Source of the DNA: an uncultured Collinsella sp.
Lineage (GTDB): Bacteria > Actinomycetota > Coriobacteriia > Coriobacteriales > Coriobacteriaceae
Assembly: GCA_900541745.1 (NCBI GenBank)
Contig: UQLA01000009.1
Location: 21,018-85,017, forward strand
DNA: 64,000 nucleotides
Direction: 5' to 3'
The position numbers were made by a program, and so were the translations under genes. Positions 1 through 9,333 of the stretch are shown in pieces. The notes beneath the pieces are model-generated. The model was not told the DNA's origin. It worked only from the letters and a program-made list of their open reading frames with translations, and ran no database searches. The number at the start of each line of letters is the position of its first letter. Within the stretch, counting starts at the first letter, position 1.

Positions 1-3000
1 GGGTAACGTCGCCGGAGACGGGCGTCGAGAAGTCGTAGGCCCGCGTGCACCCCGCATCGGAGTACCAGCCGGCGAACGTGTAGCCCTCGCGCGCGGGGTC
101 TTCCGGCCTGGCGGCCGCCTTGCCGTCCTCGACCTTCTGCGCGGCGACCGCGGAGCCCTCGCCCGCGTCGAACGTCACGGTGTGGGTAATCACCGCAAAG
201 CCGTCAACATAACGGTATTCGACAACGTCACCCGGCTGGACAGCATATTGCTTCGCACCGACATCCGCCATGGTGCCGTTGACGTAGAACGACCAATAGC
301 GATAGGGAGCATTCCAATCAGAAGCAAGAATGCGGCCATCCTTGGTCTTCAGCGAAATCAGGCCAAGTGAGTTGGTCTCAAAATCGGTGCAGCCGGCGTT
401 CTCGAGCACTTGCTCGAGAACATCCTCTGCAGTCTTATGGTCATCATACTGAACGGGGACCTGAGTCAAAGGCACAATGGACTCGGGCGAACGCTCGGAG
501 TCGCCAGCGTAACCCGTGAGCCCCGTCACGCCCGCTTTAACGATAATCGTCTTTCCGGCATTAGGATCTTCGACGCCAGTTGTACCCAGAACCGTCAGTG
601 TTGCCGAGACATCCTGGTTCGCAAGCTTGGCATACGTGGCATTGTCGGAATAACGCTCGGCATAGCGAGCATACTTCTCACTCGTCAAGCAAGACGAGAT
701 CGTAACCTTCGTGTTGTACCGCGGCTGCGTGACCTTCAGGTTCTCGGCTGTGACAACGGAGCTGTTGCTCGACTTAAACAGGCGCCAGTCCTGACCGGAC
801 ATTGCGTCATAGCCAGGCAGATCAACCGGCACGACGCCCAAGTCGGTCGAATCGGTCGTTGCCTTGTTGTAGCTCCAGGCAAGGTTGCCGTCGGCATCAA
901 GATAAGCCTTCTGGAACGCGTGCATGTCGGTCGAAACGGCACTAGCGTCCTGGCCATTCAAGATGGCAGCGGCGTAGCCGGCCTTAGCCTGCTCCATAAG
1001 GGAAAGCTCAGCATCAAGCTCGTCCTGGTCCTGCGGAGCAATCGCAAAGTCGAGGGTCTTACTAGCCGTGACCTCGGAGTTCGACTTGTCGGTCACCGTG
1101 AGGGTGATCTTGGTCTTCGCCGCCTCGGTGCCAGGCAACGGCTGGTAGACCGTGCCCTTGTAGCCGTTGAACGTAATGTCATCGGTGCTGGCAGAGTACT
1201 TGACCTCGTAATACTTGCCGTCGATATTGAGCGTGCTCGTGCGCGGCATCTGCAGGTCGGCGGTTAGGCCGTCCTTGTCGGCAACCGTTTCGGTACCGGA
1301 GTACTTGATGTTGTCGTAGGTAAAGGCCGCATCGACCTTCTCCTGGAGCGCCTTCTTGTCGGCGGCGACCTTCTCGGGATCGCCCTTGACGGTGAGCTTG
1401 AAGTCGTGCGAGCCGGCAAGCTTGATATCGCCGCTCGTAACCGTAACCTTGGCGGTCAGTGTCACGTCTCGATCGCTCGATGCGCGCGAAACCTTACCTG
1501 TCTTATCTTCCCAGCTATAACCAGAAACAAACAGGCGCTCGGTGTCGGAGCTTGTCCATTCAACAGAGAATTTCTTTGCGGAACCCGCCTTGTACGGAAG
1601 CGTGACATTTTGGGTCACGCCATCGGCGGACTCGCCCGACGCGTAGCCAATCAGCAGGGATTCGGCGGCACTGTCAAGAAGGTCTTGCAGCTTGGCCTCG
1701 TCCCAAGCCACCTGAACTGTCTTGTTGGGCTGGTAATACTCGGTCTTGCCATCGCGCGACAGTTCAAACGCCACATCGGCGCTACGCAGACCGTCGATGT
1801 TGTAACCGGTGTAGTCGTTGGGGTCAATGAAGAAGAACGTCACATCGCCGTTGGTCTTATCCTGGGCGTCGGAGATACCAACCGTAGCCTTGGCGTCCTC
1901 GGCCTTAAAGGCAACGCCGCCCTCGGAGACCTTGACGTCAATATCGGTAAAGCCCAAATCGGCAAGCTGCGCCTTCAGCACGTCATTGACGTTGCCGCCC
2001 TTGGCGCTGTAATCAACGGCGATCTGTTTATTGGCATCGTTGAGCTTTTGGACTGCGGCCTCAAGAGAGCCTGCGGCGATCACGGGATTGGCAGAGACGA
2101 GCTCGACCGTCGAGCTACCGCTCGTGGCGACAGCCTTCAGATACTTGCCCGCGGCAGAAGCCGAGACCGTCGCCTCGGCGCCCGACATATCGGGCAGCAG
2201 CGTCCAGTCGGCCGCCGGAGCTTTCGCGTCGTCGGCCGCATACCAAGCAACAGTCGCCTGGTCAGTGACATCGATACCATTGGTGGTCGAACCGTCGGCG
2301 CGCTTAGCCTGCGCCGTCGCCTTGACGCTATCACCCGAGACGAGATGGGTCGAATCGCTATTGATCTGCGGCGTAGTTGTCACGCGCAGCAGGCTATACT
2401 CCCCCGCCGCGGTAACGCTATCGGGCGAAACCCACTCAACGGTGTTGTCGAGGGCGTTCGCCGTAACTTTGATGCGCTTGCCAACAAGCGCGTCCGAAAT
2501 GGTCAGGCTGCCATCGGTCGTATCGATGCCGTCGGTGAGCTCGGCCCAATCGGCATCGCCCTCGCCCTTGGCATACCACGCCATGGTGAGCTCGGCATCG
2601 TCGGGCACGTCCTTGGTCGAGCCCGACCAGCTTCCCGGCACTTGCACACTCGGCGTGATCTTCGAACCCACGCTCAGCGTAACGTTCTTATCGGCAAGCT
2701 CAATGCCCGCCAGCTTGTACTGACCCTTAAGCGTCACGGGGCCGAGCGGGGCAACGGACTGCGTGCCGCCGTAGGAGCTCTTCTTCTGCGTGCTGGAAAC
2801 GGTATTTTCGCTCGTAACCTTCACGCGCAGGTACTTGCCGGCATAGGCGGCGTCAACGGTATAGGTGGCCTCGGTGGCACCGGGGATATCGGTATAGGCG
2901 GAGTCGTGGCTCGAGCTGCTGTTTGCATACTGCCACTGGTAGGTCACATTATCGGTGCGGTCGATATAGTGATAGTTGGAGCCGTCCTTTTTGCGCACCT

Positions 3001-4798
3001 TAGTCTTGAGCGTATCGCCTACGTGCACGCCATTGGTGGCGGGAGAGCCCTCAAACTGTACGTCGTACAGCTCAACCTGGCCCGCGACGGAAACGGGACC
3101 CGCCGCATAGTAGGGCTTCTGCTCGCCGTAACCGCCGTTGGCCTTGGCCACGACGTAGTAACCCTTAAGGGCGGCGGTCACCGTCAGGGTGTTGCCGGTC
3201 TCACCCTCGATAGGCGTGTTGCACGAGCTCGCGTAGTTCGAGGTGCCCTTATACCACTGCCACGTGACATGTGAATCGGTGGTAACGTCGGTGGAACCCG
3301 CCTTGGCGGTCGCCGTAATCGTGGAACCAACCTCGACTTTGCCCGAAGTCGGGCTCATAGTCACGCTCGTGACATTAATTGAACCGGCGGCAGCAACGAG
3401 AGCGCCCGTCGAGTTGGTCAAGCTCGAAGAGCCGATCTTCGAGGACACCTTGCACTTGAGGTACTTGCCGCCCAAAGCGTCGGTTAGCTCGAGGGTTTCA
3501 CCCGTGGCACCCGCAATGTCGGTATACGTGCCACTCTTGGTGTTAGAGCTCTGCCACTGATAGTTGAGCTTGCTCGCGTCGACGAACGCGCCGTACGCGC
3601 CGCCCTTCTCCTTGGCGCGGGCCTTAGCGGTATCCCCCACCGCAAAGACGCTCGTGTTGTCCTTGGTGTTAACGATAGACACGGCCGAAAGTTCGACCGC
3701 ACCGGCCTGTTTGACCTTGCTGGAAGTGGTCTTGTTCACCGTGTTGACGCCAGCGTTGGCCTCGACCCTGATGTACTTGCCCTCAAGGTCGTCGCCCACC
3801 ACGAGCGTAGCGCCCGTCTCGCCCTCGATCTTGGTAAATCCCGAGTACTGCGAGGTGGATGCGGACCACGTGTAGGTGACCTTGGCATCGGCGGGGGCTT
3901 GCTGATAATAGCTTATGTACGGAGTCGCCGTCAGGGTATCGCCTATGCTCGGCGTGTCGCTATTCAGCTTGACGCTGTTAAGCTCCATCTGACCGGCGCC
4001 CAGCACGGGACCGGGGATGTAATTAGCGTTGATGCCCGATCCGTACGCAGCGGGACCATAGTAGTCCTTGCCGTCTGCCGTAACCTTGCAGATGAAGTAC
4101 TTGCCCACCATAGCGTCGGTAACGGTGAGCGACTGCTCGTGGCCTACGACCTCGGTGTAGTCGGCGACATTGCCGCTGGCCCTGGTCGTGCCGGCGAGCC
4201 AGGTGTAAGTCCAGGTGCCGGGATTGGCAACGGACTCAGTCGAAGTGCCGTACCAGTCGTCCTCGACCTCATCGAACATATTTGCCCAGAGTGTATCGCC
4301 CGCGCTGAGCGCACCAGACTTCGTGGAATACGAGTTGTCCTTATCCTTGGCGTCCTGGATATAGACCTTGGCCTCGCTCGAAAGCGTCGTGGCAGAAGCG
4401 GCGGCAACGGCGTTCTTCTGCTCCGAGACAGCAGGCACCGCGGGAGAGCTCTCGGACTCAGTCGCGTTGTCTGCGGCGGTGTCAGCACCATTCGCGGCAC
4501 CCGCAGTTGCGCCCTGATCTGCGCCGACGCCATCGGCAGCAGCGCTCGCCGCAGCACCGTTCGCGCCGGTGCCGGCAGCAGCGCCATCGTCGGCCGCCGC
4601 GCCCTCGCCGCCCGTTGCGGCCTGAGCCACGGCCTCGGCAATGCCCTCGGCACCCTCAGCCCAAAGTTGCGCCGGCGTGGTGCCAAAAGCCATGGCAAAA
4701 GCCAGGAACGCCACCAGACCGCGCTTGGCTACGCCACGGGCAATCGCTCCATGACGACGCCACGAGGCGCGCTGGCACTCGTCCTCAAACATATCCAT
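1..4798 (-). CDS. Large secreted Ig-repeat surface protein with DUF4430 (transcobalamin-like) domain; 3' end outside window
   Basis: The minus-strand frame opens at ATG 4798, after an AGGAG site, and stays in frame to the window edge, giving about 1599 codons with no stop seen. After a positively charged N-terminus comes a hydrophobic stretch (AFLAFAMAFG, near residue 35), which looks like a signal peptide, then a low-complexity Ala/Asp/Gly region. Residues ~155-930 hold repeated Ig-like modules of about 90 residues, each with a VGDTLTA-like start and a GKYL-K--V end. Around 1060-1130 is an atrophied bacterial Ig-like module (LP...W.SSD...VSR). Residues ~1443-1530 match DUF4430 (motifs YRYWSFYVNG and PGDVVEYRYV), a fold known to resemble the C-terminal domain of transcobalamin. 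The last visible residues (VTFDAGEG...REGYTFAGWY) are a Listeria-Bacteroides (InlB B-type) repeat. A sortase signal is expected beyond the edge but cannot be seen. The riboswitch-like leader suggests a corrinoid-linked role; that is inference. Confidence 0.9.
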   Translation of the reverse strand, partial: MDMFEDECQRASWRRHGAIARGVAKRGLVAFLAFAMAFGTTPAQLWAEGAEGIAEAVAQAATGGEGAAADDGAAAGTGANGAAASAAADGVGADQGATAGAANGADTAADNATESESSPAVPAVSEQKNAVAAASATTLSSEAKVYIQDAKDKDNSYSTKSGALSAGDTLWANMFDEVEDDWYGTSTESVANPGTWTYTWLAGTTRASGNVADYTEVVGHEQSLTVTDAMVGKYFICKVTADGKDYYGPAAYGSGINANYIPGPVLGAGQMELNSVKLNSDTPSIGDTLTATPYISYYQQAPADAKVTYTWSASTSQYSGFTKIEGETGATLVVGDDLEGKYIRVEANAGVNTVNKTTSSKVKQAGAVELSAVSIVNTKDNTSVFAVGDTAKARAKEKGGAYGAFVDASKLNYQWQSSNTKSGTYTDIAGATGETLELTDALGGKYLKCKVSSKIGSSSLTNSTGALVAAAGSINVTSVTMSPTSGKVEVGSTITATAKAGSTDVTTDSHVTWQWYKGTSNYASSCNTPIEGETGNTLTVTAALKGYYVVAKANGGYGEQKPYYAAGPVSVAGQVELYDVQFEGSPATNGVHVGDTLKTKVRKKDGSNYHYIDRTDNVTYQWQYANSSSSHDSAYTDIPGATEATYTVDAAYAGKYLRVKVTSENTVSSTQKKSSYGGTQSVAPLGPVTLKGQYKLAGIELADKNVTLSVGSKITPSVQVPGSWSGSTKDVPDDAELTMAWYAKGEGDADWAELTDGIDTTDGSLTISDALVGKRIKVTANALDNTVEWVSPDSVTAAGEYSLLRVTTTPQINSDSTHLVSGDSVKATAQAKRADGSTTNGIDVTDQATVAWYAADDAKAPAADWTLLPDMSGAEATVSASAAGKYLKAVATSGSSTVELVSANPVIAAGSLEAAVQKLNDANKQIAVDYSAKGGNVNDVLKAQLADLGFTDIDVKVSEGGVAFKAEDAKATVGISDAQDKTNGDVTFFFIDPNDYTGYNIDGLRSADVAFELSRDGKTEYYQPNKTVQVAWDEAKLQDLLDSAAESLLIGYASGESADGVTQNVTLPYKAGSAKKFSVEWTSSDTERLFVSGYSWEDKTGKVSRASSDRDVTLTAKVTVTSGDIKLAGSHDFKLTVKGDPEKVAADKKALQEKVDAAFTYDNIKYSGTETVADKDGLTADLQMPRTSTLNIDGKYYEVKYSASTDDITFNGYKGTVYQPLPGTEAAKTKITLTVTDKSNSEVTASKTLDFAIAPQDQDELDAELSLMEQAKAGYAAAILNGQDASAVSTDMHAFQKAYLDADGNLAWSYNKATTDSTDLGVVPVDLPGYDAMSGQDWRLFKSSNSSVVTAENLKVTQPRYNTKVTISSCLTSEKYARYAERYSDNATYAKLANQDVSATLTVLGTTGVEDPNAGKTIIVKAGVTGLTGYAGDSERSPESIVPLTQVPVQYDDHKTAEDVLEQVLENAGCTDFETNSLGLISLKTKDGRILASDWNAPYRYWSFYVNGTMADVGAKQYAVQPGDVVEYRYVDGFAVITHTVTFDAGEGSAVAAQKVEDGKAAARPEDPAREGYTFAGWYSDAGCTRAYDFSTPVSGDVT

Positions 4799-4942
4799 TT
4801 GTCTCCTATTGTCTGCACTTGGAGCATTGCCCAGCGGCTGCCCCACGTCATCGCGCACATTGCGCTCGAGTACCCCCATCGGGGTCCCCCTTCCCTCCAG
4901 AGCCCAACGCGTACCGGCGGCATGCGCCACGGTCGCGTGCAA

Positions 4943-5113
4943 GATGGGAGGCGATCCGACTTAACCTTACCGACCCGGGCGCGCCGTCCGATCTGCGACG
5001 CGAACATCCCGGGCCAAGAGGAATTACGGTTACTGGTACAGCCGGGGACTTGCACCCCGATTCTCCCAAACGCGCAGGAAAACCGCGCATTCGTGCGTCT
5101 CCGCACCACCATC
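4943..5113 (-). promoter_or_regulatory. Cobalamin riboswitch-like leader
   Basis: Read on the minus strand, this leader has the order of parts of a cobalamin riboswitch. There is a GGGA...GGGGTGCAAGTCCCC hairpin (hairpin at 5044-5058), then a GCTG...CCAGTAACCGTAA segment (to 5024), a peripheral stem with CCCGGG arms (4974-4980 with 5008-5014), and a B12-box-like AGTCGGATCGCCTCCC (4946-4961). The ends pair as P1: GATGG (5109-5113) with CCATC (4943-4947). It lies immediately after a predicted start site and 145 bases before the surface-protein start. The B12 box differs from the common form (GGATCGCCTCC instead of GGAtACCTGCC), so a variant class is possible. Confidence 0.72.
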
Positions 5114-5123
5114 TAGGCCATCG

Positions 5124-5152
5124 ATTATTACTGTCAGTATGGTAGCACGCAA
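5124..5152 (-). promoter_or_regulatory. Promoter of the riboswitch/surface-protein transcript
   Basis: On the minus strand a -35 TTGCGT (5147-5152) and a -10 AATAAT (5124-5129) are separated by 17 bases. The start site this predicts, near 5117, is only a few bases before the P1 stem of the riboswitch-like leader, so promoter and leader support each other. Confidence 0.55.
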
Positions 5153-5242
5153 AAGGGCCCCGCACGCAGGCGAAGCCCAAGGTAAAAGCTATGGTTTGCG
5201 ATAGGAAAGACTGTCGTCGGACCTTGCAAGAACAGCCCGTTT

Positions 5243-5396
5243 CAAAACTATGCCGGATTACGGGGTTGATTCAGCACTTCGCAACCATATCTGCCGTTTT
5301 CGAAAACCAACGACTCATCTACCTGCGGTTTTAAAAGTGCGAATTTCGGTATGCTCGAGGTTCGGCACTCCAGCCCCGTAAACCGGCATAGTTTCG
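5243..5396. repeat. Dispersed ~155-bp inverted-repeat element, copy 1
   Basis: The element has 23-base terminal arms (5243-5265 and 5374-5396), complementary except at two positions. Its interior shares blocks with a second copy at 24092-24247 when that copy is read on the opposite strand: CCATATCTG (5285-5293) and TCTACCTGCGGTTTT (5318-5332). It lies between the end of the UbiB-like gene and the promoter of the surface protein. It has no convincing reading frame. Confidence 0.8.
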
Positions 5397-5462
5397 TTCG
5401 AACCAACCCACGCCGGCGCGACCCAAAGCAAAATAACCCGTTTCCCCGACCCCGGGAAATCG

Positions 5463-7226
5463 TTACCGCTTGCCGCCGTGGCTGTTGCGCCAGATCTCGC
5501 GGCCCAGCATCAGCGCCAGCACCAGCGCACTCACGTAGCCCATAAAGCCGATGACCGGGATACCGAACACAACCGGCTCGATGCGCGCGTAGTACACCAC
5601 CGACGAACCGATGAACAGACCAGCGATCACAATGGCCATCGACATGCGGTCGATAATTCCACCCAGCTGCCGCAGCGCCTTATCGCTACTCATGATTTGC
5701 GTGTTTACCTTAAGCTGGCCGCGCGTGAGCATGCGCGACGCCAAGCCCAGATACTCGGCCGCCTCGAGCGAGCCTTTTGCCGCTCGATAGCTACTCGCGG
5801 CAAAATCGCACCCCATATCGCGCACGCGCGCATAGGTGCTTTTCTCATTTTTGATATGCGTCTGGATGATCTGGATCATGTTGACGTTGGGCATGTACTC
5901 GGTCAGTAGGCCCTCGAGCGTCACCATGCCGCGCGCGAACATCGTCACCACGCTCGGCAGCTCAACGTCGTTTTTGCGCGCCAGATTGAGCAGCGAGGTC
6001 AAAAACTCGCCGATATCAAGATCCTTAAGATCGAGACCCGCAAAGTCGGCGACGATAAAGTCCAAGTCGGACAAAAAGGCCGAATGGTCGAGCTCGGCCG
6101 AATCGCCGCGCGTCACGGCAAAGCGCATGAGCGAGTCCTTGAGCTTGGGCACGTCGCCCTCGGCCACGGCAAAAATCATGTCCTTGACGATACCGCGGTC
6201 GTGGCTCGACATGCGCCCGACCATGCCTAGGTCAATAAAGTAGACAATGCCGTCCTTGAGAATGATGTTTCCCGCATGCGGGTCGGCATGGAAAAAGCCG
6301 TCATCGAGCACCTGCGTCGAATAGTCCTCGACAATCGCCGAGCCAATCTTTTCCAGGTCATAGCCCTCGGCCACCAGACGCTCGGGATCGGCAATCGAGA
6401 TGCCGTCGATGTAGTCCATGACCACCACGTGCTCGGTGCAAAGGTCCAGGTAGGACTTGGGACACGACACGCCGCGCACGCTTTTGTGGAAATCATAGAA
6501 ATCGTTGAGGTTTTTGGCCTCGGCCAAAAAGCTGGTCTCCTCGCGAAACGAGGTCCACAGCTCCTCGACCACGCCGTGCAGGTCCACAAACTGGTCGGTG
6601 TTGACGAACTTGGAAACGATGCGCACCACCGAACGGATGATGTCGATATCCTGCGCCATGACCTGTTGCGCGCCGGGGCGCTGTACCTTAACGGCCACGT
6701 CCTCGCCCGTCACCAGGCGGGCGCGGTGCACCTGCGCGAGCGACGCGCTTCCGAGCGGGTTGGGGTCGATCGCGTCGAACATCTGCCCCAAGCGCTGGCC
6801 GTACTCCTCTTCCAGACAGCGGAGCACTACCTCATACGGCACCGGCTCTACGTCGGAGCGCAGGCGACGCAGCTCGTCGCAAAACCGTTGCGGCAAAATC
6901 TCGGAGCGGTTAGCCAGAATCTGCCCCATCTTGACGAACATGGGGCCGAGCTCTTCGAGCAGGCGGCGTAGGCGCACCGGCGTGAGGTTGTCCCACACGC
7001 GGTACTTTTTGATCAGGCGAACAATCTGCCCGATACGTTCGCGGCGGCCCGCCGGCGTGAGCTGGTATTCCTCGTCCGGCGCCATCGCGTCGGGCTCCTC
7101 AGGGACCATATCGACGGCGCGCGGCTTCTTGCGAGCGCCCGAGACGGCGGCCTCAACCTCATCGACAACCGCCGTCTCGTCACCCAAGGGATCTAGATTG
7201 TTGTAATCGGTGGTGGAATCTGCCAT
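5463..7226 (-). CDS. ABC1/AarF/UbiB-family atypical kinase, membrane-anchored
   Basis: This 587-residue protein shows the full ABC1/UbiB motif set: KMGQ (99-102) of the family-specific insert, an Ala-rich nucleotide loop (GSASLAQVH, 159-167), the ATP-binding Lys in AVKVQRPG (K180), the catalytic loop HADPHAGN (313-320) and the metal-binding DLG (332-334). Two hydrophobic segments close the C-terminus (about 525-575), as in many UbiB homologues. The first ~60 residues are acidic and poorly conserved. In ubiquinone-making bacteria UbiB supports quinone biosynthesis. In a Coriobacteriia-like anaerobe the substrate is unknown, and a lipid-handling ATPase role is equally plausible. The gene starts eight bases after the phasin-like gene ends, so the two are probably translated as a pair. 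Confidence 0.9.
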   Translation of the reverse strand: MADSTTDYNNLDPLGDETAVVDEVEAAVSGARKKPRAVDMVPEEPDAMAPDEEYQLTPAGRRERIGQIVRLIKKYRVWDNLTPVRLRRLLEELGPMFVKMGQILANRSEILPQRFCDELRRLRSDVEPVPYEVVLRCLEEEYGQRLGQMFDAIDPNPLGSASLAQVHRARLVTGEDVAVKVQRPGAQQVMAQDIDIIRSVVRIVSKFVNTDQFVDLHGVVEELWTSFREETSFLAEAKNLNDFYDFHKSVRGVSCPKSYLDLCTEHVVVMDYIDGISIADPERLVAEGYDLEKIGSAIVEDYSTQVLDDGFFHADPHAGNIILKDGIVYFIDLGMVGRMSSHDRGIVKDMIFAVAEGDVPKLKDSLMRFAVTRGDSAELDHSAFLSDLDFIVADFAGLDLKDLDIGEFLTSLLNLARKNDVELPSVVTMFARGMVTLEGLLTEYMPNVNMIQIIQTHIKNEKSTYARVRDMGCDFAASSYRAAKGSLEAAEYLGLASRMLTRGQLKVNTQIMSSDKALRQLGGIIDRMSMAIVIAGLFIGSSVVYYARIEPVVFGIPVIGFMGYVSALVLALMLGREIWRNSHGGKR

Positions 7227-7234
7227 CTGCGCTG

Positions 7235-7651
7235 CTACTCGGCCTCTTCGGCGTCCTCTGCGTCGTCGGGCTCAACAGACTCGACGGGCACCGAGGTCAC
7301 GTTGTCCTCGACCGAATCGACGATGTCGCGCACATGGGCCAGGAAGGCCGTGCGCTCGGGGCCGGTCATAACGCGGACGCGGGCCAGGATGAGCTCGTCG
7401 AGCACGCGCTGTGCCGCAGTCTCGCCCTGCATGCCCAGGCGCTCGGTCAGGTCGGAGATGGTGCCACCCGCCTGCTCGAACATATCGGACACGCTGCGAG
7501 CGATATCGGGGGTGCCGGCATCCTTGCGGACCTGCTCACCCTTGGTGCTCAGGTCGTCAAGGACCTTCTTGCCGCCCTCGACGGCAACGGCGGCGGCACC
7601 GAAGCCCACGTTGATGGCACCGTTAACAAGCTGATCGAGTTTCATAACCAT
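7235..7651 (-). CDS. Phasin-like small helical protein paired with the UbiB-like kinase
   Basis: I chose ATG 7651 because TTGGAG lies six bases upstream; an in-frame TTG at 7663 is less likely. The ~138-residue product begins with a Gly/Ala-rich amphipathic segment (GFGAAAVAVEGGKKVLDDL), continues as predicted helix, and ends in a very acidic tail (DDAEDAEEAE). Its pattern recalls the phasin/PhaF-like family of granule- or membrane-surface proteins, but similarity is weak and no enzyme motif is present. The eight-base gap to the UbiB-like gene suggests they function together. No polyhydroxyalkanoate genes are visible here. Confidence 0.6.
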   Translation of the reverse strand: MVMKLDQLVNGAINVGFGAAAVAVEGGKKVLDDLSTKGEQVRKDAGTPDIARSVSDMFEQAGGTISDLTERLGMQGETAAQRVLDELILARVRVMTGPERTAFLAHVRDIVDSVEDNVTSVPVESVEPDDAEDAEEAE

Positions 7652-7722
7652 GGTTGACTCCAATCATGAACAACTGTATTGGCCTTCTTGTACCCAAGAT
7701 TAAAAGAAAGCGACAAAGCGTT

Positions 7723-9246
7723 TTATCTCACGTTGTCGTTCATCGCGAAGGAGTTCTTCATAGCGCAGCTCGTGGTGTAGAGCACCTTGCCCAACAGAGC
7801 ATCGGTCTCCACGCGCACAAGCTCGGCAAAGGCCTCGTTGGCGCGGGCGAGCTCGGCGGGCACCTCGGCCTCCGGCAGGGCGGCTACGGCAGCGTCAACG
7901 TCGTGAATCTGTTTGTGACCCATGCCGCCGACCTTCTCCTGATAATCCTCGACCGCGCGACCGCACTCATGGAAGCGAACATCGGCCAAGGCACCGATCA
8001 GGCGATTTGCCCAATAGAAATTCTCGGACGTCACGCGAGCCTGCGTGTCGGCATAGTACTCGGGCATGGTCTCGACGTTGGCGTACAGCGGCACGAGCGC
8101 GTTAAACGAGTTGGAGCCAAACGCCATCCACTGCACGGCGCGATACGCCGGCTGCGCATAGGGACGCAGCTGCAACACGGCGAGCTGGCTGTTGCGGTTG
8201 ATACCGATGGGACGATAGGCGCCGCGCGTGGCGGGCGTACCCTTGCTGCCGTAACAGTCGTACTCCGTGCCCTGGTAGTGGCTCGAAAGCACGTACTTGA
8301 TGTCCTCGATGGTCACCTTGCGCTCGGGCACGCGGCTCCAGGGGATGTCGTCGCTCTCGGGCGTGTAGTCGGCCTCGGGACCGTCCCACACATCGCTGGG
8401 GTTGAGACAGCGTTGCATGTACCAGGCGCGCGGCGTGTTGTAGACGTGGTCGCTGTCGCTGTGCGAACCAAATGCCTCGCGCGGGTTAAAGACCGCCGCC
8501 GGACCGTCGCCCTCGACGCCCAGCGTCAGGTCCAGATGCCACTCGGCCATCCAGGAGCGCAGATCGGCGGAGCACATGTGGTCGGCCTGGGCGCCCTCGG
8601 CATCGTCCAGGTCAAAGCTGTCGATACCCAACTGGTTAGGCATGGTCACATAGGCGTCATCGGGCACACGCTTGGCGATCCAGTGGTGGCCGCCGATGGT
8701 CTCGAGCCACCAGATCTCGTCAACGTCACTAAAGGCAATGCCATTGTTCTCATAGGTGCCGTAGCGCTCGAGCAGCTCACCCAGAATGCGCACACCGTCG
8801 CGGGCGGACTTGGCATACGGCAGCACCAGGGTCACCATGTCCTCCTCACCCAGACCGCCGGGCTGTGCCGGAACATAGCCGTCCTCGCCCTCGTTGCCCT
8901 TGGCGGGCACGTAGTCGACAAGCGGATCGGCGCCGCAGACGCGCTCGTTGGTGGTGAGCGTCTCGGTTGCGGACATGCCAACATTGAGCTCGTTGAAACC
9001 GGCCTCGGCCCAAATGCCGTGACCGGGAACGACGTCGGGGACGCTCGTGTAGCGCATGGGGTTGTCGGGCAGTTCAACGGTCAGGTGACTCAGGACGCTC
9101 GTGTAGACACGAGGCTGCTCGTCGGGATGTACCACGCGCATGCGCTTGGGCTCAAACACCCCGTTGGACGAGTCCTCATTGCGGGCGACAAGCGTCGACC
9201 CGTCGTAGCTCGCGTTCTTACCAACCAAAATCGTTGTGCACGGCAT
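7723..9246 (-). CDS. C69-family dipeptidase (PepD-like)
   Basis: The start ATG 9246 sits six bases after AGGAGG; an ATG six bases upstream is too close to that site. The sequence begins M-P-C-T-T, putting a Cys exactly where peptidase family C69 has its N-terminal nucleophile. Family features follow: the GSTLVARNEDS motif, the IWAEAGFNELNVGMSATET segment and DEIWWLETIGGHHWIAKRVP. Length (507 residues) is close to the family norm of about 480-500. There is no clear signal peptide, so it is probably cytoplasmic and cleaves dipeptides of broad specificity. Its upstream region is occupied by an inverted-repeat element. Confidence 0.92.
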   Translation of the reverse strand: MPCTTILVGKNASYDGSTLVARNEDSSNGVFEPKRMRVVHPDEQPRVYTSVLSHLTVELPDNPMRYTSVPDVVPGHGIWAEAGFNELNVGMSATETLTTNERVCGADPLVDYVPAKGNEGEDGYVPAQPGGLGEEDMVTLVLPYAKSARDGVRILGELLERYGTYENNGIAFSDVDEIWWLETIGGHHWIAKRVPDDAYVTMPNQLGIDSFDLDDAEGAQADHMCSADLRSWMAEWHLDLTLGVEGDGPAAVFNPREAFGSHSDSDHVYNTPRAWYMQRCLNPSDVWDGPEADYTPESDDIPWSRVPERKVTIEDIKYVLSSHYQGTEYDCYGSKGTPATRGAYRPIGINRNSQLAVLQLRPYAQPAYRAVQWMAFGSNSFNALVPLYANVETMPEYYADTQARVTSENFYWANRLIGALADVRFHECGRAVEDYQEKVGGMGHKQIHDVDAAVAALPEAEVPAELARANEAFAELVRVETDALLGKVLYTTSCAMKNSFAMNDNVR

Positions 9247-9333
9247 GCGCATCCTCCTTGAGCGAAGAAATTAAATGGCAACAGTGTATCGCTTTGGCTC
9301 AAAAAGGGCGAAGCCACAGCTCCGGCAACCCCT

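Noticed and set aside
410..3274. Long plus-strand open frames (410-1267, 1406-3274)
   Set aside because: They lie opposite the in-frame surface-protein gene, have no ribosome site and show no domain pattern; GC-rich antisense frames are commonly open.
5351..5545. Short plus-strand frame containing VNRHSF in repeat copy 1
   Set aside because: A similar peptide (VVNRHSF) is found in copy 2, but this follows from the shared terminal repeat; there is no ribosome site and the frame is not otherwise conserved.
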